Assembly: GCF_001700435.1 (NCBI RefSeq)
Contig: NZ_LYPC01000022.1
Coordinates: 1 to 64,000 of the forward strand
Direction of reading: 5' to 3'
Source of the DNA: Paenibacillus pectinilyticus
GTDB taxonomy: Bacteria; Bacillota; Bacilli; Paenibacillales; NBRC-103111
Length of the DNA: 64,000 bases
Of the stretch, positions 7,930 through 16,400 are shown in pieces. The notes under the pieces are model-generated. The model was not told where the DNA came from, searched no databases, and was given only the letters and a program-made list of their open reading frames with translations. A program made the translations under genes and the position numbers. Position 1 is the first letter of the stretch; each line of letters begins with the position of its first letter.

Positions 7930-8961
7930 ATGATTGTGAAGCGTAAAACAATTCTTGTCACATTGATCTGCAATTTGTATGGTTCATTCGTATTAATAGC
8001 ACCTACTTACGCGGAGGATGCTTCCAAATTTGCTATGACTACTTCCGATACGGAATCCGTATCGGGTGAATTTACAATCACGCTAAAAGGGCAAAATATT
8101 CAGGATTTATATGCGTATGAAGCGAAATTAAGTTTTGATACAAGCAAGCTAGAAGTTGTGAAAGCGGATACGAAGATCGCAGGATTCTCTGTTTCACCTA
8201 TCGTGAAGGACAATGTAGTTACGTTCGCTCATACCAAAGTCGGAAATGTCGATGGTGAAAAGGGCGATTTGGATATTGGTACAATTACCTTTAAAGCGAA
8301 AAAAGTGGGATCCTCCAATATCAAATGGACCTCTATGAAAATAGTTGACCATGTATTGAAAAATCAAGCCTACACGTTGGATGATTCTACGGTGTTCACT
8401 AAAATTTTCAGTGATCTTGCCGGACACTGGGCCAAATCGGATATCATGATGATGGTCGATAAAAATATTGTAGAAGGTATGGATGATGATCATTTTGAGC
8501 CGGACACCAATGTGACTAGGGCGCAATTTGCAACCTTACTTTCCAAAGCACTAAACTTGAAAGAAACGACTGTCAAAAATCCGTTCACGGACGTTGCTAC
8601 TGGTTCCTGGTATGAGAACGCAGTTAAGAATGCTTATGCTGCAGGCATTATTGACGGCATTTCTAACAATGAGTTCGCGCCTGAGAAGAATATTACACGT
8701 GAGGAAATGACAGCGATGCTGATAAGAGCGAAATCTCAGGCAACAGGAACGAAAGTAGAAGACATGACTGTGAACACATCGATTCACTTCAATGATGAGG
8801 ATGCTGTCAGCGTTTGGGCCCAAAAAGTGGTAAATCTTGCAGTAGGATCTGGACTCATGAACGGCAGAACTGATCAAATCTTCGCGCCTCAAGAGCATGC
8901 GAATAGGGCAGAAGCAGTAGTCGTATTGAAGAGACTTTTGGCTGGACTAGGGACAATATAA
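7930..8961 (+). CDS. cohesin domain plus three SLH domains: surface-anchored cohesin protein
   Basis: The product is 343 aa. A signal peptide (to about residue 29, TYAEDA) is followed by one cohesin-type beta-sandwich (about 33-155; landmarks GEFTITLKG, YAYEAKLSFDTSKLEVV and GDLDIGTITFKAK). Three S-layer homology domains follow at about 158-215 (FSDLAGHWAKSDI, VTRAQFATLL), 218-277 (FTDVATGSWYENAV, ITREEMTAML) and 286-343 (FNDEDAVSVWAQKV, NRAEAVVVL). SLH domains bind pyruvylated secondary wall polymer, so the cohesin would face outward on the cell surface. This is the layout of cellulosomal anchoring proteins. Dockerins that could dock here end the two giant proteins at 10464 and 18018. The domain calls are firm; the partnership is inferred. 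Confidence 0.9.
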   Translation: MIVKRKTILVTLICNLYGSFVLIAPTYAEDASKFAMTTSDTESVSGEFTITLKGQNIQDLYAYEAKLSFDTSKLEVVKADTKIAGFSVSPIVKDNVVTFAHTKVGNVDGEKGDLDIGTITFKAKKVGSSNIKWTSMKIVDHVLKNQAYTLDDSTVFTKIFSDLAGHWAKSDIMMMVDKNIVEGMDDDHFEPDTNVTRAQFATLLSKALNLKETTVKNPFTDVATGSWYENAVKNAYAAGIIDGISNNEFAPEKNITREEMTAMLIRAKSQATGTKVEDMTVNTSIHFNDEDAVSVWAQKVVNLAVGSGLMNGRTDQIFAPQEHANRAEAVVVLKRLLAGLGTI

Positions 8962-8966
8962 GCTTG

Positions 8967-9004
8967 AACAGAACCACTTCCTCAGCTGAGGGAGTGGTTC
9001 TGTT
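8967..9004. terminator. bidirectional terminator between convergent genes
   Basis: AACAGAACCACT (8967-8978) pairs perfectly with AGTGGTTCTGTT (8993-9004) around an inner CCTCAGCTGAGG palindrome. It sits between the SLH-cohesin gene and the convergent AraC-type gene. Confidence 0.8.
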
Positions 9005-9032
9005 TCACACTAGCGATATCCCGAATCCTATT

Positions 9033-9938
9033 CTAAGGATGTCCAATAAATTTTTTGCGAAAATTCAGAGGCGAAATGTCTTCATGTGTAGAGAAGCAAG
9101 ATGAGAAATAAGTCGCATGCATGAAACCAACCTCTTCTGCAATGCGGGACATCGACCACTCGGTTTGAATCAATAGTTTTTTGGCTTGTTCGATTCGATA
9201 CTGCATCAAATAATCCATCGGCGTCATGCCATAGACCTTGAGCATACATTTGGCCATATAATTGGGATGATAGTTCAATTCTTTTTGCATGAGGGTGTTG
9301 GATATTTTGTTCGTATAGTTTTGCCGAATATAAAGCTCTATTTTCTCCGCTAATTGGGTAGCAGTCGAGTCCGTTTTGTTGGCGATTTCTTGATCTAGAT
9401 GTTGTATGAAAAGCTGGAAAGTGGCTTGTTTCTTCCAATTGCGCAAAGAGCGAGGCTCGTGATCCAATTTGAAGAATTGTTCTAAAATGTCAAGGGATTT
9501 TTGCGAAAGCTTGATGTACTTGGGGAGAAATATAGAACAAACCTCACAGTGATTTAAATAAGCGGTTTGTTTGTGATTATTGATGAGGGCGGCTTGATTA
9601 TCCAAACATTGCATCATGCTGCTGTTTTCTTCCCATGAACCGAACGTGTGGAAGTGAATCCAAATGATCTCGGTATCGCTTACGCAAGGTGCAGTGCCAT
9701 AATGGTTGGAGTCAGGCCTTAGTATGAATGCTTCACCTGGTTGAATGACCCATTCATGGCCGTCTTCCCCCAAATGTAGACTTCCTTTTTTAACAACAAT
9801 GAAATCAAAGACACCAATACTGTTCCGGCTAATATGCCGTTCTCCTTCACGATAATAAGCTCGACCACAATCGATAAAATAGGGTACAGGTGGTGAAATA
9901 AAGTGGAGAATTGAAATTTCGGAGGGGATCGTTTCCAA
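9033..9938 (-). CDS. AraC-family transcriptional regulator
   Basis: About 301 aa. The N-terminal half is a cupin-type sensor domain (FIVVKKGSLHLGEDGHEWVIQPGEAFILRP), and the C-terminal 100 residues form the paired helix-turn-helix of AraC/XylS. Signature parts are MTPMDYLMQYRIEQAKKLL and WSMSRIAEEVGFMHATYFSS. TTG 9938 has AAAGGGG eight bases upstream and is preferred over TTG 9956. The gene is divergent from the giant secreted-protein gene at 10464. Near-identical paired GGTTG half-sites occur both at its own 5' end and before the giant gene's promoter. A role as activator of 10464 and autoregulator is therefore likely, probably in response to a sugar. Confidence 0.88.
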   Translation of the reverse strand: METIPSEISILHFISPPVPYFIDCGRAYYREGERHISRNSIGVFDFIVVKKGSLHLGEDGHEWVIQPGEAFILRPDSNHYGTAPCVSDTEIIWIHFHTFGSWEENSSMMQCLDNQAALINNHKQTAYLNHCEVCSIFLPKYIKLSQKSLDILEQFFKLDHEPRSLRNWKKQATFQLFIQHLDQEIANKTDSTATQLAEKIELYIRQNYTNKISNTLMQKELNYHPNYMAKCMLKVYGMTPMDYLMQYRIEQAKKLLIQTEWSMSRIAEEVGFMHATYFSSCFSTHEDISPLNFRKKFIGHP

Positions 9939-9956
9939 TTCTGTTGCCCCTTTCAA

Positions 9957-9990
9957 GGTTGCAATTTTAAAAAAAATTGGTTGTGAGTCG
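9957..9990. promoter_or_regulatory. paired GGTTG half-sites at the AraC-type gene
   Basis: GGTTGCAA (9957) and GGTTGTGA (9979) are direct repeats 22 bp apart, joined by an ATTTTAAAAAA tract. The pattern matches the site at 10185-10220. Two half-sites about two helical turns apart are typical AraC-family binding sites. Confidence 0.55.
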
Positions 9991-10027
9991 CTTTGTTGAT
10001 CTTATCGTACTACATGTAATATCAAAA

Positions 10028-10041
10028 ATAAAGCGCTATCA
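10028..10041. promoter_or_regulatory. cre-like site in the AraC promoter region
   Basis: ATAAAGCGCTATCA matches the cre consensus TGWAARCGYTWNCW at 12 of 14 positions; the first TG is missing. It lies upstream of a possible minus-strand promoter for the AraC-type gene. It could mediate CcpA control. Confidence 0.4.
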
Positions 10042-10184
10042 TTGACTCGAATCCTGCATGGAAAGAGTTAAAAATACAGAAGACAGGAATGTCCCCATTT
10101 ACTTTCTTCTCCTCACCCATTTTGGAAATCGCTTACAATTAAGAGATTTGAAGGGATCGAAGAGATGATCAAGTGACCCTAAGT

Positions 10185-10249
10185 GGTTGTAAATTTTAAA
10201 AAACAGGTTGTATATGACGGTGTTACCTATTTGAAGTAGATTATATAAT
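10185..10249 (+). promoter_or_regulatory. AraC-type operator and -10 box of the giant-protein operon
   Basis: GGTTGTAA (10185) and GGTTGTAT (10206) are direct repeats 21 bp apart linked by ATTTTAAAAAA. They are followed by a consensus -10 box TATAAT (10244-10249) without a recognisable -35. A promoter lacking -35 and bordered by paired half-sites suits an AraC activator bound next to RNA polymerase. Confidence 0.55.
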
Positions 10250-10271
10250 GAATATGTCACATGAGATTAAC

Positions 10272-10308
10272 AGGAGGTGAAACATTGAGAAGGCTTGATG
10301 CCGGATAA
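10272..10308 (+). promoter_or_regulatory. strong Shine-Dalgarno with 7-codon mini-ORF near the 5' end of the leader
   Basis: AGGAGGTG (10272-10279) is a near-perfect ribosome site. TTG (10285) opens a frame encoding MRRLDAG that stops at 10306-10308, and a second five-codon frame MTETT starts with ATG at 10309. The site lies about 16 nt after the expected transcription start (about 10256) and 185 nt before the real gene. It could be a leader peptide or a 5' mRNA stabiliser of the STAB-SD type known from Bacillus cry3A. Confidence 0.45.
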
Positions 10309-10371
10309 ATGACAGAAACTACATGATTCGGTCCAAAAAAAGGGAATCGATGAATACCGGTACCACTTAAA

Positions 10372-10385
10372 TGAAAACGTTCACA
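10372..10385. promoter_or_regulatory. cre site in the leader of the giant gene
   Basis: TGAAAACGTTCACA matches the cre consensus at 13 of 14 positions. It lies downstream of the -10 box, where CcpA binding would act as a roadblock. This predicts repression by preferred sugars. Confidence 0.7.
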
Positions 10386-10463
10386 AGATTGCATATGAAT
10401 AACTAGGAATTGTGGACAGGCAAAGGGCAGGCAACGACGCGGTAAAATGAGGAGGAACAAGGC

Positions 10464-13400
10464 ATGGACAGAAAAATGTTTTGTGACGGACAAAACATGG
10501 CAGTGGTCAATGGCCGAATGCGAACAACAAAACTCATCGCCAAAACCACAACGATGCTTTTTCTGCTTACAGGTTTATTTTTGCTTGTTATGATACATTT
10601 CGTATCCGCAGCTACGCCAACGTATACGATGTCGAACAACTTTTTTAATATACAGATTGGTCCAAATGGTGAGATTAACACGCTTAAATTAGTGAACGAT
10701 GCTTTCCCGACGAACTATGTGATGAATGCCACGAGTGCACCTAACCAGAATACGCCTGACCATGAATGGATGGGAGAGCTTATGTTCAATTACAGGCTCT
10801 CTGATACAAGTGGCGCATTCTCAGGGGGCTATACTCCGGCGTTGACGAATCAATCTAGTGATGTTCGTGTGATTAATCAGGATAGCACTGGTGTGACTGT
10901 GAATTATGCGAATTCTGCCAATGCGCAGGGGATAAAGAACTTCAAAGTGAGTGAAAAGTATTCGTTGGCGAACGACGCTTTTCAATGGCAAATCACGGTA
11001 AAGAATCCTAGCTCTACACAAAGTCTTGAATTAGGTGATTTCGGTCTTCCTTTACCATTCAACGAGTACTGGACAGTACCGAGCGGGACAGAAATCTATG
11101 AGACACAAGTCATGCACCATTCCTATGTTGGGAATGACGGCTCTTATATTTATGCGACAAGACCAAGTGGAATCGGCAGTATGTTGCTTATGACGCCTGA
11201 TACGTCAACTGGTGCTGGTTTTGAGTATATGGACCACTGGCGAGTTATGGAGCACCCTGGCAGCACATGGGCGCAGGACCAAGGTGGATGGGCGAATGGG
11301 TTGAACGTGTATTATATCCATTCAAATGTTATCAAGAGCACGAATAGAGGTTACCTTCCGAACACAAGTTTAGTGCTTGCACCGGGAGAAAGTAAGACCT
11401 ATGCGTTTAAATTCTATAGTGTGGCTGATCAGCTTTCCATGCAAAAGAAATTATATGATACAGGTCTTATTGATGTCGTATCCATTCCTGGTATGATCTT
11501 TCCAACCGATATGACGGCCAAAGTTGACCTGCATACGTCGCAAACGATCGATTCGCTTGATCTGCCAACGGGTGCTACGATGACTTTCTTGAATAAAGTT
11601 ACTGACCCTAACGATGGCTCCACGCACAATATCTACTCATTGTCCTTATCTCAATTGGGTCCGAACAATGTTACTGTGCATTATGCCGGATCTAAAAAAA
11701 CGACTTTGCAGTTCTACGCGATTGAACCTGTTGGTAGCGCATTGCAAAGGCATGCTTCCTTCATTGTGAACAATACGCAAGTTAATGATTCGACGAAATA
11801 CTATAATAAAATCTTTGACGATTGGATCATGGATGGTAAGAAAAAGAGAACTGATTATCAAAACCCTGGAACGAATGCAGCCGGGTGGGGGGATGACTGG
11901 GGTTGGACCCACGGAGAGTTCCTAGCCGAAAAGCAAGTGTACCTGCCTGTACCCACCGAGATTACAGCAGTTGATCAATATCTGGAAACGGCTATTTGGG
12001 GTTACCTCATGAGGAACCATCAAACTGATTTCAAAATTAATGATTGGTTTACTCAAACAGATACAGGATCAAATTATAATCGTTCATTCGCTTATGCACA
12101 CGCATGGAATACATTCTTCAGTATGTATAAAACTGAAAAGCTGCACCCGAATGCAATTACTTATTTGCACGATAGAAATACTTACTTATTGCGGGCTTAC
12201 GGTATTTTCGTTGCTGGGCAAGGATTATCCATGAGCACGGGGCTTATGGGTGAACAAACGGATATGGAAATTGTTCAGGCACTGACTGACGAAGGATTTA
12301 CAGCACAAGCAGCCAATGCCCAATCCATCCTGAAAACCAAGTATAACAATTTTACAAAAAGTAAGTATCCTTTCGGTTCCGAGTACAACTTCGATAATAC
12401 AGGTGAAGAGTCTGTTTATACATTGGCGAAAGCGAATAATAATACAGCCTTTATGCAGCTGATTAACTCCAAAACAAGAGCAGATCGTGGTTCCCAACCG
12501 CTTTGGTATTATTATGCGGATCCGACGACGATTACCGGTGAAGCATGGTGGAACTTCCAATATTCGGTTTCTTTGATCGATATTGCGATGGATGATTGGA
12601 TCAAATCGAATCATTCGACGAATCCTGAAATTGACGAGCGCTTGAACTATGCGGCGAAGCTAGCTAACTTAAGCGTTATAAACTCAGGACAAATTGATGC
12701 AGACCCTGCGAATATTGGTACAGTCGCTTGGACGTATCAGTCTGAAAAAGGAAACTATTATCAAACCGGAGGTTTTGAGCCTTCCAATCCTAAACTTCAT
12801 AACAACTGGCGTGGGATGTCAGGTGAAGCGGATTTGGGACTTTTCGGGGAAATACGAGTACTCAGCTCTGACATCACGACGGATCCAATCTTCGGAACGA
12901 TTTGTTATGGTTGTGAATTATCCGATAATGGCACATCCTATACAGTTACTCCCAAAGACGGTATTAACCAACGATTAAATCTGATCACCAAGAAAATCTA
13001 CATGACACTTGGGCAAGATCAATATTCATCGGCAACCGTTGATTATGTAAATAAAAATAATGTGCATATGACCTTGAATAACGTGGATTTGACGGCACAT
13101 AACACCAAAATGACGATCTCAGGTCTAACTGCTGGATCCTATGATGTGCTAGTTAATAACACGAAAGTAAGCTCGTTTAAACAAAATGCAGGACAGCTAA
13201 CAACAGCGACGCTTATCTTAGATGCGGGTGCAACCAGTGATATCGTAATCCAAGCTGGCGTAACGCCACCGAACACTGCACCGATTGTAAGTGCAGGGAC
13301 GGACAGCAGCATCACATTGCCTGACCCTGTAACGTTAAACGGCACAGCAAGTGATGACGGCTATCCTAACGGTGTACTAAATACAACTTGGAGTGTACAA

Positions 13401-16400
13401 AGTCAACCTGCCGGCGCTAATGTAACGATAGCAAATCCTAGTGCGTTAGGTACAACTGCTGCGGTTTCTACTGCAGGGACTTATGTATTCCAGCTCCTTG
13501 CAGATGACGGCACGTTACAATCTACGAGTACGGTAACCATAACTGTGAATGCTGCTCCTGCGGTTCCGGAAGTCGTAGCGAACTATAAGTTCAATGAAAC
13601 AAGCGGAACCTCAGCATCCGACTCATCCGGAAGCGGCAATACGGCGGCATTGAATGGCGCTGGAGCCACTTTTGCAGCTCCGACCGGTAACGCGTTCACG
13701 GGTTCTTCCTATGTACCTGGCAGTAATGGGAATTCTGTGAAGCTCGACGGTTCAACAGGATTTGCAACGCTACCTGCTAATATTGTGAGAAATCTCAATG
13801 ATTTTACGATTTCTACATGGGTAAACGTGAAAACCAACAGTAATTTCGCCAGACTATTCGATTTCGGGACCGGTACAACGAAATACATGTTCTTTGCACC
13901 AACCAATGGAACGAATTCGATTTTTGCAATAACACTAGCCGGTAATGGTGCTGGCGGGGAACAACAACTGAAAGGTCCTGTCCTCACCACAGGTGTTTGG
14001 CATCATATTGCCATCACACATCAAGGAAATACAGGAAAGCTTTATGTGGATGGTTCGCTCGCTAATACGAATACCAGTATGACGAATGCGCCTTCAAGCA
14101 TGGGCGGAACCGCTAACAACTGGATTGGGAAATCGCAGTATGGCGATCCACTGTTAAATGGTCAAATAGATAACTTCATGATCTACAGCAGAGCGTTGAG
14201 TGATAATGAGATCGACGTATTAGCAGGTCTTCCACCGGCTACCGTGATTACAAGTATCACGAATCCCACCAGCGTGACAACAGCAGTTAATTTAGCACCT
14301 GTGCTGCCTACGACAGTATCGGCGAAGTACGATAACGGAGCTACACAAGCTGTTGCGGTGACATGGAATCCAATTGATCCTGCTTCTTACGCTGCTACTG
14401 GTTCTTTCACAGTACAAGGTAGTGTTGCTGGAAGTGCACTTAGTCCAACCCTAACAATTAACGTTGCAGCCATTAATACAATCGTTACGCCAAATGCGGT
14501 ATCAACACCAGTAGGAACAGCAACTGTATTACCTACTGCCGTGACAGCTACTTTAGTTGGTGGTGGAAATTTATCAGTACCTGTAACGTGGGATCCCATT
14601 GTTCCTACGAAATATGCAGTGAAAGGCAGCTTTGTGGTAAACGGAACAGTGACCGGAACTTCTTATGTCACACAAATTACAGTCAATGTTACAAGCTCTA
14701 TCGTAAGCTTTGTTAACCCGGCAAATGTTGTGACGCCTGTTAATGTATCACCTGTTTCACAGTTCCCTTCGCAAGTATTGGCTAATTATAGTGACGGAAC
14801 ATCGGCCATGGTTAATGTAACATGGGGCGCTGTTAATGCGGCGAGTTATGCCATTCAAAATTCGAATCCAGTTACGATTACTGGAACTGTTACAGGGACA
14901 TCTTTATTGGCAAATATTAAATTCACAGTTTCAGGTGCAGTGCCTGTTTCGGTCAATGACGTGTATGTGAGTACGAGAGAGCATGTACAGCCTACATTAC
15001 CAGCTGTTTTAGATGCAGTTCTTACCGACAGTTCAATCGGTTCGGTATCTGTAACATGGAACGCTATTGATCCTGTTACATTGACTGCCGGTAGTACATT
15101 TACTGTTATCGGTCATGTCGCTGGTTCCACGACGGTAACCGTAACTGCTCATGTCACTGTTACATCAACGGATGCTGTTGTAAACCCAGTAGCACCTATC
15201 GCGATCTCAACACAAGAATCGGTTGCACCTGTGTTCCCGCAAACAACAACGCTTACCTATTCCGATGGAACATCCAGTACGGTAGCCGTACAGTGGCCAG
15301 TACTTCCTGCCCAAAGTTACGCAACGGCAACACAATTCACCGTACAAGGTACCGTGTTAGGCGGACTTAGTGAGGCACAACCGATTTATGTATCTGCTGT
15401 TGTAACTGTTGTTCCATCGACACTTGTAAGCATCGCACCTATCTATGTATCTACTACATTAGGCAATGCACCAAGTTTACCTGCAACCGTAAATGGGACG
15501 TATAGTAATGGAACAGTCAAAGCGACTAGTGTTACTTGGAATTTGGATCCTACGAAGTATTCGAATTCGACCTACACCGTAACAGGTACGGTTGCTGGTT
15601 CAACGGTGCAAGCTGTAGCGAATGTAGGCGTTCCAATTCCAGGTCTTGCCTTATGGTATAAATTCAATGAGGCAGGCGGCACTACCATTAATGACTCTTC
15701 TTACAATGGCAGTACCGGAACTTTAAATAATCCGGCTACTTGGACAACGGGAGTATTTAACGCCACTAACCCTGCGGACAGAGCTATCACGGAAAGCAAT
15801 ACGTATGTAACGGTTCCAAGCAATCCTAATCTACAGACAAAAAGTATGACAACTTCTTTCTGGATTAAGCGAACAGGTACAGTAAGTACCGAAGCTGTCG
15901 TTTACTGGTCTAAACCGAGTGGCAACTACGCTTCAAACGGATTCTACATTACATTTAACGGTAATCTTATTGTTACCCTGAATGGTACAACGACGTTCTC
16001 GAATAGCAGCGTGACTCCAGCAAGTTTTGCGCTGAATACGTGGACCAATGTAGTTGTATCCTGGGATGATGCTTCTAAGAACGGCAAAATTTATGTAAAT
16101 GGGGTACTTAAATCGACTACGAATCTTCCTTCGGCAGCACTTACGGTTGATGGGAATGCGAAGTGGCTTGGTTTTAATTCTCCTGGTTATGGCGGCGGAT
16201 ACTTGAATAATATGGCTTTTGATGATTTCAGAATTTACAATTCAGCGCTAGATGATGCGAGTGTTGCGGCCATTTATAACAATAGTCCGGTTGTAGCAAG
16301 TCTAACTCCGGTAACTGCTACAACAACAATTGGTGTGCAACCAGTTCTTCCATCCGTAGTTTCTGCTGTGTATCAAGATGGAACGAATGCCCAATTGCCT

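Noticed and set aside
7748..7933. 61-codon frame with a Ser/Thr repeat
   Set aside because: It covers the promoter, operator and leader repeats of the SLH-cohesin gene. The Ser/Thr run comes from the 9-bp DNA repeat.
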